A stretch of DNA of 64,000 bases from Spirosoma panaciterrae DSM 21099. GTDB taxonomy: Bacteria > Bacteroidota > Bacteroidia > Cytophagales > Spirosomataceae. Made by a program: the position numbers and the translations under genes. The stretch lies in assembly GCF_000374025.1 (NCBI RefSeq), contig NZ_KB893196.1:1-64000 (forward strand), read 5' to 3'. Below, piece by piece: positions 16,839-26,273 of this stretch. How positions within the stretch are numbered: position 1 is the stretch's first letter; every line of letters begins with the position of its first letter. The notes below the pieces were generated by a model. The model saw only the letters and a program-made list of their open reading frames with translations. It had not been told where the DNA came from and did not search any database.

Positions 16839-18257
16839 TTATTTCACCGAAGCTAATGCTTTAATCGCGTATGGGGCACGTTGTGGACGCGACAGGAGTT
16901 TGTTGGCTTCAGGGTCGTTTTTAAATTGTTCTTTCTTAGGATCCCAGTAAAGCTTACGATTCAGTTTCATGGCCGCGTGGTGCAGCAGGCAGGCGGAGCA
17001 TGATCGATGCCCCACTTCGACTGGAGCGATGGGCTCTTTCCGGCTTACGATGCTTTCCAGCCAGTTGCCATGATGCTCTTTACTCACGGGCAAATGTACT
17101 TCGTTGGGACCAATGACAGACGTAAGCAGTTTAGGATCGCTGGCATCAAGCTTCTTAGCGGCATTCTGTTTGGCAATCGGGTCGCTGGAAGTCACGTTAG
17201 CATCACCGCGCGACACGAAAATCCAGCCCTTTGTCCCTTCAAAGCGAATTCCGTTGGCAATCTCGTTCGTCACGATCATGTGTACGCCATTTTCATACAT
17301 GGCTTCGGTACGGAAAATCCCGTGGACATCCCACAAGCCACTTTTCGGAAAATCGGCTTTGCCCCAGATTTCGACCGGGCCTGTGTATTCGGTATTCATG
17401 GCCCAGTGCGCCGAGTCGATGTGGTGCGCCCCCCAGCCCGTAATCATACCGGCTCCGAACTGTTCGCAACGTAACCAGCCCGGTCGATCATAACCCACCT
17501 GTGGATGGACCCGTTTTTCGGTGTAGTACACTTCGGGTGTAGTCCCCAGCCACATATCGTAATTCAGGTTTTTAGGTATTGGCATTTGTGGTTCTTCATC
17601 GCCCGATGGATCGCCCGGCAAACCAACATAGACCGTTTTCAGATCACCAATCCGACCATTACGTACCAATTCGGCCGCGTACCGAAACTGTTCCGACGAC
17701 CGCTGCTGGCTCCCGACCTGCACAATCTGTTTGGACTGTTTCACCGCATCGGCCATCATTCGTCCTTCGGCAATGGTGAGCGAAGCCGGTTTCTGCATAT
17801 ATACGTCTTTCTTCGCTCGTACGGCGTCCACCACAATGGGAGCGTGCCAGTGATCGGGCGTGCTGACCAGAACAGCATCGATGTCTTTATTTAATAATAG
17901 TTCGCGATAATCGGTATATACCCGAACGCCGTCATAATTATCCTTACCCGTTTTTTTCGCATATACCCCGTTTACGAGTTTTTTAGCGTCTTCGGCGCGG
18001 TTGCTATCCAGGTCACAAACCGCCATAATCAGCGCATTATCGTACTGCCACACGCCCGGCATATCATGCCCACGCGAGATGCGTCCTGTGCCAATAGCAC
18101 CAATATTGATTCGGTTGCTGGGCGCATTTTTACCAAAAACGGAAGCGGGTACAATCGTTGGGAAGCCACTAATGATTGCCGATGATGCCAGCGTGCCTTT
18201 GGCGGCCATATCCAGGAAGCTCCTCCGCGAAATAGTTGTTTGAGTATCGGATGCCAT
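16839..18257 (-). CDS. Gfo/Idh/MocA oxidoreductase with Tat signal (third of three)
   Basis: The 472-residue protein has a twin-arginine signal (ISRRSFLDMAAKG, followed by a hydrophobic stretch). The NAD(P)-binding motif INIGAIGTGRISRGHD and the HWHAPIVVDAVRAKKDVYMQKPASLT segment carry the family His and Lys. Further on WGAHHIDSAHWAM covers the substrate-site His residues. It is a typical exported member of the family that in Bacteroidota clusters with ThuA and sugar-processing genes. It is first in the minus-strand run of three such genes; repeat hairpins separate them, so each may be transcribed alone. It is divergent from the OmpA-fusion lipoprotein gene, with a 211-base shared upstream region in which I find no clear promoter. 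Confidence 0.88.
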   Translation of the reverse strand: MASDTQTTISRRSFLDMAAKGTLASSAIISGFPTIVPASVFGKNAPSNRINIGAIGTGRISRGHDMPGVWQYDNALIMAVCDLDSNRAEDAKKLVNGVYAKKTGKDNYDGVRVYTDYRELLLNKDIDAVLVSTPDHWHAPIVVDAVRAKKDVYMQKPASLTIAEGRMMADAVKQSKQIVQVGSQQRSSEQFRYAAELVRNGRIGDLKTVYVGLPGDPSGDEEPQMPIPKNLNYDMWLGTTPEVYYTEKRVHPQVGYDRPGWLRCEQFGAGMITGWGAHHIDSAHWAMNTEYTGPVEIWGKADFPKSGLWDVHGIFRTEAMYENGVHMIVTNEIANGIRFEGTKGWIFVSRGDANVTSSDPIAKQNAAKKLDASDPKLLTSVIGPNEVHLPVSKEHHGNWLESIVSRKEPIAPVEVGHRSCSACLLHHAAMKLNRKLYWDPKKEQFKNDPEANKLLSRPQRAPYAIKALASVK

Positions 18258-18468
18258 GATCGTAAGATTCAGAGACGATTTGTAGTATACCTAAGGTCTG
18301 ACCCGGCGATTTTTACTATTGTGCCGGGTTTCTGTAGTTCATTTCGAAAGATTATGGTATCCAGACTGTAACTAACATTTGCCCTACCCGTCTTATTCAG
18401 TAATTACTTACGTTTACAGTACTCATTTTACCATTCACTCTACTCTGAACAGTAACCACTTACTCACT

Positions 18469-19830
18469 ATGCGGCAACGCTATATCCTCTTCCTCTTACT
18501 GGCCGGACTCATGTCTTCCTGCATGATCGGTTCATATCCATCGGGTTACCCCTCGGGCGGTAGTCAATATCCATCTGGTGGTCAGCAATATCCGAACGAC
18601 CCTTACCCAAACCCTGGCAATCAGCCCGGCAGTGGGCGCGCTGCCGACCCCGGCGTAACGGTCAACAGCATTCGTCTAACACCAGATTACACAATTTTGA
18701 ATTGTACATATACTGAGAATAATCCACCGAAATACGATCAAAACGGACAACCTATGGCCACTGGAACGATTGGTTTCGATCCGACCAGCTATTTAGTAGC
18801 TGCCAATGGTGCCCGAACGTTTCCATTTGTACGTGTTGAAGGAATTCCAGTAAAACAGGAACGGGTAAATCCGAATACTGGCAAAAGGGTATTTGTAGGA
18901 AGAAACACTTATTCTGGTGAACAGGTCAATTTCACCGTATATTTTCAGCGGCTAGATAAAGGGCTTGAAAATTTCGATCTATTCGAATGCCACTCAGACA
19001 ACTACATATGCTGGAACATTTATAACCTGTATGTGAATAACCCGGCCGACCCGGTGGTATACAACCCACCAACGACGCCTACCCCCAAGCCTGTACCCAA
19101 TCTGCCTAAAAAGAATACGAATGTTCCCCCAGCCCCAACGGGTAACTCGGGTGGCGAGATGGAAACCCCTAAACCTAAACCGACCCCTGCTCCAGCACCC
19201 GAAGTGACTATTGTGACGGTTACAGGCAAAGTTAGCGACGCGAAAAACAAACGGCCCGTTACGGCTACCATCGACTACCAGCTCTCGTCCAGCAAGCAGG
19301 CTATCGATTCGGTGCAGAGTTTTGCTTCGACGGGTGGGTATAAAATGATGTTACAGAAAGGGCAGGTCTACACCTACATTGTATCGGCACGTGGCTACCA
19401 ATCGACCAATGGTGTACTAGACTTAAGCAAGGTGGCGGGTGGAAAAAGTGTTACCCGCGATATCGTCCTAACACCCCTGTCTGTAGGCGACAAGGTGACG
19501 CTGAAAAACGTCTATTTCGAAATGTCGAAGTCTGATTTATTACCGGCTTCCTATGCCGAACTGGACAAGCTGGTGACCATGATGGAAGATAACCCCAACA
19601 TGACCATCCGGCTCGAAGGCCATACCGATATCATTGGCGATCACGATAAAAACCTGCAACTCTCCCGCGATCGGGTCGTCGCCTGCCAACGGTATCTGGC
19701 CCAGAAAGGCATCGACATCGTTCGCATCCAGACCATCGGCTATGGCGACACACGACCTATTCTAACCAAAGGCACCGACGAAGAACGTAAAGTAAACCGC
19801 CGGGTCGAGTTTGTGATTTTGTCGATTTAA
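18469..19830 (+). CDS. Lipoprotein with shared novel domain fused to an OmpA C-terminal domain
   Basis: This 453-residue protein has a lipoprotein signal with Cys18 (GLMSSC). A Tyr/Pro/Gly/Ser-rich stretch (about 22-55) follows, then a domain (about 63-195) homologous to the lipoprotein at 7040: VNSIRLTPDYTILNCTY, VRVEGIPVKQE, YFQRLDKGLENFDLFECHSDN. Next is a proline-rich linker, then a regulatory beta-sandwich of the carboxypeptidase type (VTGKVSDAKNKRPVTATIDY). The OmpA-like peptidoglycan-binding domain starts near 330 (NVYFEMSKSDLLPASYAELDKL, LEGHTDIIGDHDKNLQLSRDR). The start at 18469 places the signal peptide at the N-terminus; the longer frame adds 30 unlikely residues. It is probably an outer-membrane lipoprotein bound to the cell wall. 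Confidence 0.85.
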   Translation: MRQRYILFLLLAGLMSSCMIGSYPSGYPSGGSQYPSGGQQYPNDPYPNPGNQPGSGRAADPGVTVNSIRLTPDYTILNCTYTENNPPKYDQNGQPMATGTIGFDPTSYLVAANGARTFPFVRVEGIPVKQERVNPNTGKRVFVGRNTYSGEQVNFTVYFQRLDKGLENFDLFECHSDNYICWNIYNLYVNNPADPVVYNPPTTPTPKPVPNLPKKNTNVPPAPTGNSGGEMETPKPKPTPAPAPEVTIVTVTGKVSDAKNKRPVTATIDYQLSSSKQAIDSVQSFASTGGYKMMLQKGQVYTYIVSARGYQSTNGVLDLSKVAGGKSVTRDIVLTPLSVGDKVTLKNVYFEMSKSDLLPASYAELDKLVTMMEDNPNMTIRLEGHTDIIGDHDKNLQLSRDRVVACQRYLAQKGIDIVRIQTIGYGDTRPILTKGTDEERKVNRRVEFVILSI

Positions 19831-19832
19831 AT

Positions 19833-19900
19833 GGCATAGGGCATGGGGGTAGGGGCATAGGGTCGAACTATCTTATACCCTTACCCCCATGCCCTATGCC
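19833..19900. terminator. 19-bp perfect inverted repeat of GGCATAGGG-type words, convergent terminator
   Basis: The arms 19833-19851 and 19882-19900 are perfect 19-base complements with a 30-base loop. The word GGGGCATAGGG is repeated beyond the left arm. The element sits between the convergent OmpA-fusion (+) and DUF2911 (-) genes. Confidence 0.7.
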
Positions 19901-19902
19901 AC

Positions 19903-21009
19903 CTAGTTCACATCTTTCCCTTGCCCGAGCAAGCCTAGTAGACGTTCGACATTGGCTTTGTTATTGGCATCAGGAGCCTGGGCTAAGGCTTTTTGTCCCC
20001 AATCGGTGGCGGTCTTGTAATCACCCATTGCCGAGTAGGCCCGCATCAGGCCCATATGGCTCATAAACACATTCGGGTATTTTTTGGCCAGATCCTGAAA
20101 AAGGGCCAGTGCTTCTTTTGTTCTTTTCTGATTGATCAGTTGCCGCCCGTATTGATACGCCTGCTGCAAAGTTGCCAAGGGCAGAGCCTCTTTCATCAGC
20201 GCATCGGCCTCGGTACCACGGTTCAATAGCGTCAATAACCGCGCTTTTGTGCTGAACGTATTGAAGTTCTTTTCGCCTACAAACTGCCCATTGATTGCAT
20301 AATCGGCCCAGCGCAGGCCCTCCTCCAGATTCGTTTTATGGTCGGCCACATAAGCAGCCGCCTGCTGGTAGGCATCCCACCGGAATCCTTTTTCGCCCCG
20401 TAGCTCGTTCCGTAACGAAGCTAGCTGCGTCTGCACCAGATTGACAGATACGGTAAATGGAATCGCCCATTTTTCCCATTCCAGCATGACCACCGCCGAG
20501 CTATCGGTTTCGTTCGTGAATTCATATTTCAACCGCTCTACCGATGGCTGGTCTTTCAGCGGTTTAACCGTCACGCGGAGCGCATCCTCTTTGGGATCGT
20601 AAAAATAACTGCCCCAGGATGTGCTGTTTTTGGAGAAAATGACTGTTACATCATTCTCCTGCACAGCCATGAGCAACCCGTAAGTACCAGCCGTTAAGGG
20701 TTTCCCCTCAATAGCTACATCGGTGCTGAACGTAATGGTCGTGTTCTCGTTGGCCCCCGCTCGCCAGGGCGATTCTTTACTGGTACCAAAGCCTAAGTCC
20801 TTAAACCCATAGTGGACCAGTTGCCCCCATACTTTCCCCTCCCGGCCTTTTAGGGCAGGCCGATCATAATGAATCGTAACATCGGTGATACCAATACGCT
20901 CCGAAACCGATGCTTTTTTGTTTCCCCCATCGGCCGGGAAGGTAAGTTGTGCAAAAACAGATAATGAACTTAAGCAGAAAGCACTGAGCAATACCGTAAT
21001 TTTCTTCAT
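19903..21009 (-). CDS. DUF2911 protein with TPR-like C-terminus, exported
   Basis: The 368-residue protein has a signal peptide (1-21, ending VFAQ). A DUF2911 domain spans about 22-190, with DVTIHYDRPALKGREGKVWGQLV, WRAGANENTTITFS and AGTYGLLM. The C-terminal part (about 200-368) is helical with TPR-like repeats, including AYQYGRQLINQKRTKEALALFQDLAKKYPN and GLMRAYSAMGDYKTATDWGQKALA. The role of DUF2911 is not known; such proteins are periplasmic and common in Bacteroidota. It converges on the preceding OmpA-fusion gene and is single. Confidence 0.85.
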   Translation of the reverse strand: MKKITVLLSAFCLSSLSVFAQLTFPADGGNKKASVSERIGITDVTIHYDRPALKGREGKVWGQLVHYGFKDLGFGTSKESPWRAGANENTTITFSTDVAIEGKPLTAGTYGLLMAVQENDVTVIFSKNSTSWGSYFYDPKEDALRVTVKPLKDQPSVERLKYEFTNETDSSAVVMLEWEKWAIPFTVSVNLVQTQLASLRNELRGEKGFRWDAYQQAAAYVADHKTNLEEGLRWADYAINGQFVGEKNFNTFSTKARLLTLLNRGTEADALMKEALPLATLQQAYQYGRQLINQKRTKEALALFQDLAKKYPNVFMSHMGLMRAYSAMGDYKTATDWGQKALAQAPDANNKANVERLLGLLGQGKDVN

Positions 21010-21123
21010 GGTTAGCTGTCCTGTTTTGAGTAATACTCACTAATTGACGGATTACCAAAATAAGAGATTACGAACGGCCGGGGCAAGGTGAACTGTATAA
21101 GCGGTCGAAGCCATTTCGGGCGG

Positions 21124-21585
21124 TTATACGGTCAAAGTAGAAAGTAGTTGTAAAAACTCGTCGGCAGAGATGACTGTAACTTTCGGGAAAGGAATTTCTT
21201 TAAGTGTATCAAAGTGACCATCATTCGTCACAATGTAGTCCGCATTGCAAGCCAGCGCACAATCAACAAACTTATTGTCGTCAGGGTCCGACTTGATGAG
21301 TTCCCAACGATAATACCGTGTAGCAAACTCCATATTGGGAGCATTGTCAATCGTTTCTAATACATACTGCGTCCATTCTGGACCAAGATGCTTGGGAGAG
21401 GCCAGAATTTCTTCGTATTCACTCAGTATATCGGTCGTTACACAAAGCGTATACAATCCGTCGATAAACGAACGGTAAATAGAGTGATAACGGGAACGAC
21501 TTGAAATCGAAACGAGAAGGACGTTTGTGTCAATGACAACTTTAAGAGGGGCACTATCAGGAGGAAAATTAGCCAGAGAGGCCAT
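21124..21585 (-). CDS. PIN-domain toxin of a type II toxin-antitoxin pair
   Basis: The 153-residue protein is a PIN-fold ribonuclease of the TIGR00305 kind. The acidic residues are visible: the Asp of VVIDTNVLLVS, the Glu of SEYEEIL, the Asp residues in KSDPDDNKFVDCA, and the Asp of IVTNDGHF. It probably cleaves RNA when not bound by antitoxin. The antitoxin gene lies 103 bases upstream on the same strand, the usual order for this group, although the spacing is wide for a translationally coupled pair. Confidence 0.83.
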   Translation of the reverse strand: MASLANFPPDSAPLKVVIDTNVLLVSISSRSRYHSIYRSFIDGLYTLCVTTDILSEYEEILASPKHLGPEWTQYVLETIDNAPNMEFATRYYRWELIKSDPDDNKFVDCALACNADYIVTNDGHFDTLKEIPFPKVTVISADEFLQLLSTLTV

Positions 21586-21688
21586 GAATGACAGGGAGGT
21601 TTACCCGTATATGTCAGCCCCTTTGACATTTCGGTGTTTATAAAGCAAACTTAGCCGAAAATCCAGCATCTGTCAAGGTAGCTTATGT

Positions 21689-21922
21689 TTAGGCTCCCAG
21701 ATAAGGAGTCCGCTTGTGGGTATTTAATAATTCGTCTATTTTTTCGTCATTCCAGCTCTGCTCGGCCCAAACTTTATCAGCCCCTTCAATCGCTTTCTGG
21801 GCAAAATACTGAACAATCATACGCTTAATAGCTAACCAATCGGCATCGTCTACCTTATGCGAAAACATCTTCAGCAACTCAAGCTGAGGTTCGGTAAGGG
21901 GAGTTTGCAACTTATTTTCCAT
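21689..21922 (-). CDS. Probable antitoxin for the adjacent PIN toxin
   Basis: The 77-residue protein is mostly helical, with LTEPQLELLKMFSHKVDDADW in the first half and an acidic, Trp-rich second half (KVWAEQSWNDEKIDELLNTHKRTPY). This resembles a small Bacteroidota protein family found directly before PIN toxins. The C-terminal NTHKRTPY is the most distinctive segment. It has no obvious DNA-binding fold, so autoregulation cannot be read from the sequence. Confidence 0.7.
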   Translation of the reverse strand: MENKLQTPLTEPQLELLKMFSHKVDDADWLAIKRMIVQYFAQKAIEGADKVWAEQSWNDEKIDELLNTHKRTPYLGA

Positions 21923-22041
21923 GTCAATTATCAGGTAACTTTTTCTTATGAACGTTCCTGCGGCAACACATTGTTCATCCTACACAAAGGTATGAAGAAA
22001 TACGAACCGCTTTCCAGTCAGTCCGGTGCGGCAAATTTCCG

Positions 22042-22049
22042 TATCTTTG
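22042..22049 (+). promoter_or_regulatory. Probable -7 promoter element for ileS
   Basis: TATCTTTG matches the Bacteroidota -7 consensus TAnnTTTG and lies 52 bases before the ileS ATG. No well-spaced -33 TTTG is seen. No T-box or other leader structure was found upstream. Confidence 0.5.
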
Positions 22050-22100
22050 CACTCATTTTTCAACCGCACGCTCACCACGAAGGTGTCCGTGTTTTCGATT

Positions 22101-25100
22101 ATGCCAGGCGTGAAGTACCAACAATACGAATCCCTCGACTATGCCAAGCTAGCAGCCGAGGTGTTAACTTACTGGAATCAGAATCAGGTATTTGAACAGT
22201 CGGTTTCCCTGCGTGAAGGCCGCCCAACGTTTACGTTCTATGAAGGCCCACCATCGGCCAATGGAACTCCCGGTATTCACCACGTAATGGCCCGAACCAT
22301 TAAGGATATTTTCTGCCGCTATAAAACGCAACAGGGTTTTCAGGTGGAGCGAAAAGGGGGCTGGGATACACACGGCCTACCCATCGAGCTTCAGGTCGAA
22401 AAAGAACTGGGCATTACGAAAGACCATATCGGCAAACCCGAATCGGAAGGGGGCATCAGTGTTGAAGACTATAACCGCAAATGCCGCGAAACCGTGATGC
22501 GGTTTACGGATCAGTGGAACGACCTGACCCAGAAAATGGGCTACTGGGTCGATCTCGACAATCCGTACATCACCTACAAAAACGAATACATTGAGTCGAT
22601 CTGGTGGTTACTGAAGCAGTTGTACGACAAAGACCTGCTCTATAAAGGGTATACCATTCAGCCCTATTCGCCCAAAGCCGGAACGGGTCTCAGCTCCCAC
22701 GAGCTGAATATGCCCGGTACGTACAAAGATGTGCGCGATACCACCATCGTCGCTCAGTTTAAGGTCAAGGTGACTGGCAAATCGGGCTTTTTGTTTTTCG
22801 ACTCTTCTGATGCCGATGTCTACATTCTGGCCTGGACCACTACGCCCTGGACCTTACCGGCCAACTCGGCCCTGACCGTCGGAAAAGACATTGATTATGT
22901 ACTCGTCAAGACGTTCAATCCGTATACCTTCAGCCCGATCAATGTTGTACTGGCTAAAGCGCTGGTCAGTCGATGGTTCAACGAAAAAGGTCACCAGGAG
23001 TCGCCCAACAGCCCGGCATTCGATGCGTACTTGCCAAACGATAAGGTAATTCCCTGGGCAATTCTGTCGGAATTTAAAGGCGAACATCTGGAAGGGATCG
23101 AGTATGAGCAACTGTTGCCGTATGTTCAACCAGATAAGCCCGCATTTCGGGTTATCCTGGGCGATTTTGTGACGACTGAAGATGGTACCGGGGTTGTTCA
23201 TACGTCGCCTACCTTTGGTGCCGACGACTTTCGGGTAGCCCAGGCGGCTGGTATTCCACCCATCATGGTGAAGGATGAAAACGGCAAAGAAGTCCCGATT
23301 GTCGATAAGCATGGCCAGTTCGTGAATGAAATCACGGATTTTGCCGGTCGGTATGTAAAAGAGGAATACTATTCGGACGAAGAACGCGCCGACCCGGAAT
23401 TCCGGCCAACGGATGTGCTGATCGCCATTAAGCTGAAAGAGGAAAACAAGGCGTTTCGAGTTGAAAAATACGAACACCCGTATCCACACTGCTGGCGTAC
23501 CGACAAACCGATTCTGTACTATCCGCTCGATAGCTGGTTTATCCGCACAACGGCGAAGAAAGATCGGCTGGTAGAGTTAAACAAAACCATCAACTGGCAA
23601 CCTGAAAGCACGGGTACGGGTCGTTTTGGTAACTGGCTCGAAAACTTGGTGGACTGGAATCTGAGCCGCAGCCGTTTCTGGGGTACTCCGCTACCCATCT
23701 GGCGGTCGGAAACGGGCGAAGAAGTTTGCATTGGCTCGGTTGCCGAACTCGTGTCGAAGATTGAAAAAGCGAATGAGCAAATGAGCCAGTGGGTTCAGGA
23801 AGGTCAAACTGAATACCAGTCCTATCTCGACGCTAACCATTCATTCATTCAATCATTCAACCAGTCTACATTTGACCTCCACCGTCCGTATGTAGATGAA
23901 GTTTATTTTGTTTCGGAATCGGGGAAAGTCATGCAGCGCGAGCCAGACCTGATCGACGTTTGGTTCGATTCAGGTGCGATGCCGTATGCACAGTGGCACT
24001 ATCCGTTCGAGAACAAAGACGTGTTCGAAAAAGCCTTCCCGGCCAACTTTATCTCGGAAGGTGTTGACCAGACGCGCGGCTGGTTCTTTACCCTACACGC
24101 TATTGCGGGTATGCTTTTCGATTCGATCGCGTTCAAAAACGTGGTTTCGACCGGGTTGGTGCTCGACAAAAACGGCAACAAAATGTCGAAACGTCTGGGC
24201 AATGCGATCGACCCGTTCAAAACGTTGGCCCAGTATGGCGCTGATGCCACGCGCTGGTACATGATTACCAACGCTGAGCCCTGGGACAACTTGAAGTTCA
24301 ATGTTGATGGTATCGGCGAGGTACAGCGCAAGCTGTTTGGTACGCTCTCGAATACCTATAATTTCTTTGCACTCTATGCCAATCTGGATCACTTCACCTT
24401 TACGGGCCGTACGGTTCCTGTAGCTGATCGTCCTGAGCTTGACCGCTGGATTCTATCGAAGCTACAGTCGCTCATTCTGGAAGTGGCCCAGCAGTTCGAT
24501 GGCTATAACCCAACCAAAGCCGGGCGAGCCGTACAGGATTTCGTCAATGACCAACTTTCGAACTGGTACGTTCGGCTATCGCGTCGGCGTTTCTGGTCTG
24601 GGGTCACGTCCGACGGAGAAATGACCGCTGACAAACGAGCTGCCTACGAAACATTGCATGAATGCCTGAGCGTGGTCGCCCAGCTAATGGCTCCTATTGC
24701 CCCGTTCTATGCCGACTGGCTGTATCGGAACCTGAACGAAGGACAAACCTCTGTTCACCTGACCGATTTCCCGGTGGCCGACAAAACCCTGATCAATTCT
24801 GAACTGGAGCAGTCGATGGAAGCGGCACAGGGTGTATCCTCATTGGTTCACTCGTTACGAAAAGGGCATAAACTGAAAGTTCGTCAGCCATTGAGCCGGG
24901 TACTGATTCCAGTATTGAGTACGGACACCCGCCGACAGATCGAGCATGTCGCTCCCATCATCATGTCGGAAGTGAACGTAAAGGCGGTTGAGTTTGTCGA
25001 CGATGCCAGCGGCATTTTGAAAAAGCGGGTAAAACCCAATTTCAAGGCACTGGGCCCCAAGTTTGGTAAGCAGATGAAAGAGGTGGCGGCTGCGATCACG

Positions 25101-25550
25101 GCCATGACCGACGACGAACTGAAAACTCTGGAGCAAACGAACACGCTACAACTTGGCCCCTTCAATCTGCAACTTTCGGATGTTGACATCCAGACGGAGG
25201 ATATTCCTGGCTGGCTGGTTGCCAGTGAAGGCGGCCTGACCGTTGCTCTCGATGTTACGGTCACGGATGAGTTACGGGGCGAAGGCATTGCCCGCGATTT
25301 TGTCAATCGTATCCAGAACCTGCGGAAAGATCGCGATTTCTCGGTAACCGATAAGATTCGGATTGCCCTGGAGCGGAACAACGAAGTACTGGCTCAGGCT
25401 ATTGAAACCAATCGTGACTACATCAGTCAGGAAGTCCAGGCTGTTGCTCTCGATGTGGTAGGCGACCTAAACGGTCAGGGAGCCGAATCGCTGGCCACGG
25501 AGATTGAAATGGATGAATTCCAGCTTCGGCTCACCGTCGAACGCGTATAG
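22101..25550 (+). CDS. ileS: Isoleucyl-tRNA synthetase
   Basis: The 1149-residue enzyme charges tRNA-Ile in the cytoplasm. The class I HIGH-type motif is in GPPSANGTPGIHHVMART near the N-terminus and the KMSKS-type motif in NGNKMSKRLGNAIDP. The editing domain lies between them (TTTPWTLPANSALTVG, GTGVVHTSPTFGADD). The C-terminal anticodon and extension regions follow (SKLQSLILEV to DEFQLRLTVERV). The start is at MPGVKYQQYES; the frame is open 25 codons further, but that part lacks family character. Within the region before DLHRPYVDEV there is an odd stretch NHSFIQSFNQSTFD, whose DNA matches the intergenic hairpin word at 15150-15164. Confidence 0.97.
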   Translation: MPGVKYQQYESLDYAKLAAEVLTYWNQNQVFEQSVSLREGRPTFTFYEGPPSANGTPGIHHVMARTIKDIFCRYKTQQGFQVERKGGWDTHGLPIELQVEKELGITKDHIGKPESEGGISVEDYNRKCRETVMRFTDQWNDLTQKMGYWVDLDNPYITYKNEYIESIWWLLKQLYDKDLLYKGYTIQPYSPKAGTGLSSHELNMPGTYKDVRDTTIVAQFKVKVTGKSGFLFFDSSDADVYILAWTTTPWTLPANSALTVGKDIDYVLVKTFNPYTFSPINVVLAKALVSRWFNEKGHQESPNSPAFDAYLPNDKVIPWAILSEFKGEHLEGIEYEQLLPYVQPDKPAFRVILGDFVTTEDGTGVVHTSPTFGADDFRVAQAAGIPPIMVKDENGKEVPIVDKHGQFVNEITDFAGRYVKEEYYSDEERADPEFRPTDVLIAIKLKEENKAFRVEKYEHPYPHCWRTDKPILYYPLDSWFIRTTAKKDRLVELNKTINWQPESTGTGRFGNWLENLVDWNLSRSRFWGTPLPIWRSETGEEVCIGSVAELVSKIEKANEQMSQWVQEGQTEYQSYLDANHSFIQSFNQSTFDLHRPYVDEVYFVSESGKVMQREPDLIDVWFDSGAMPYAQWHYPFENKDVFEKAFPANFISEGVDQTRGWFFTLHAIAGMLFDSIAFKNVVSTGLVLDKNGNKMSKRLGNAIDPFKTLAQYGADATRWYMITNAEPWDNLKFNVDGIGEVQRKLFGTLSNTYNFFALYANLDHFTFTGRTVPVADRPELDRWILSKLQSLILEVAQQFDGYNPTKAGRAVQDFVNDQLSNWYVRLSRRRFWSGVTSDGEMTADKRAAYETLHECLSVVAQLMAPIAPFYADWLYRNLNEGQTSVHLTDFPVADKTLINSELEQSMEAAQGVSSLVHSLRKGHKLKVRQPLSRVLIPVLSTDTRRQIEHVAPIIMSEVNVKAVEFVDDASGILKKRVKPNFKALGPKFGKQMKEVAAAITAMTDDELKTLEQTNTLQLGPFNLQLSDVDIQTEDIPGWLVASEGGLTVALDVTVTDELRGEGIARDFVNRIQNLRKDRDFSVTDKIRIALERNNEVLAQAIETNRDYISQEVQAVALDVVGDLNGQGAESLATEIEMDEFQLRLTVERV

Positions 25551-25596
25551 CCCTACCGTCTCGGCTATCCATAACGGGTCATTCGCCCCATTCTAC

Positions 25597-25628
25597 AGTC
25601 ACCTTTCTACGGAGGGGTGACTTTTTTT
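25597..25628 (+). terminator. Rho-independent terminator of ileS
   Basis: A stem of AGTCACC (25597-25603) and GGTGACT (25616-25622) is followed by a T7 run. It lies 46 bases after the ileS stop. The rest of the 25551-25846 gap holds no gene that I can support. Confidence 0.75.
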
Positions 25629-25846
25629 ATATACGCTACCCCCGATTATTGATTTTTATCCCCTTTCCAAAAAATACACAACGGCACGAATGTTGTATAT
25701 AAACCCGTGTGCCCATAATGGATAGGCAGCTCAATCTATTGACTGCACGTGTACAAACTGACCTTCGGCACAAAGCCCCCTAGCCCATCAGATACATAGT
25801 TTTCGCCCGCAATGAATATCTGCGTTCACTTAACCATTTTACAACT

Positions 25847-26248
25847 TTGATTGATTATCTACGCTCAACTCTACACTCCTTTGTTAACAATTACCAGGCC
25901 GTCATGTGGCGGTTACGCGAGTGTTCGCTCAATGATGAGCAATTAGGAATTGCAGTAGGGCTAAGCGGCAATGCCATCCGAAATCGGCGCAGCAAACCTG
26001 ATCTGTGGAAACTATCCGATGTCGAGCGATTGGCAGCCCACTTTACGTTGCCCGCTACAGCCTGCCTCCAACTAAATCAGGCGCTCCATCAGCTACCTAC
26101 CAACCTAAAACAACTGCCGAACGACGAACGACGGCGCATAGAACGACAGTTGGTCATGAAACTCGCTCAACTGGAAGCTTATAACCAAAGCGACTGGCCC
26201 GTACGGAATCTGCTGAAAATGCATCAGGCATTGCATAAAGGCCGTTAA
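25847..26248 (+). CDS. Small HTH-like protein, function unknown
   Basis: The 133-residue frame has a probable helix-turn-helix in its middle (LNDEQLGIAVGLSGNAIRNR, with a following helix RSKPDLWKLSDVERLAAHF), as in XRE-type regulators. A helical, basic second half follows (NDERRRIERQLVMKLAQLEAY). The start is uncertain: 25847 is a TTG, and the first ATG is at 25904 (MWRLRECS), which would still keep the HTH. It is 90 bases before the true start of the phosphatase gene and may be co-transcribed with it. No family name is offered. Confidence 0.55.
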   Translation: MIDYLRSTLHSFVNNYQAVMWRLRECSLNDEQLGIAVGLSGNAIRNRRSKPDLWKLSDVERLAAHFTLPATACLQLNQALHQLPTNLKQLPNDERRRIERQLVMKLAQLEAYNQSDWPVRNLLKMHQALHKGR

Positions 26249-26273
26249 GTCAATGAATTGACATGAACGAATT

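Noticed and set aside
21438..21629. Hydrophobic 63-codon frame overlapping the PIN toxin start
   Set aside because: It is out of frame with the toxin, has no family features, and the toxin and antitoxin already explain the region.
21923..22100. T-box or other riboswitch before ileS
   Set aside because: No specifier loop, antiterminator or terminator pair is visible. Only a -7 promoter element is seen.
25721..25774. Short ATG-started frame in the gap after ileS
   Set aside because: Only 17 codons, with no motif, ribosome site or repeat support.
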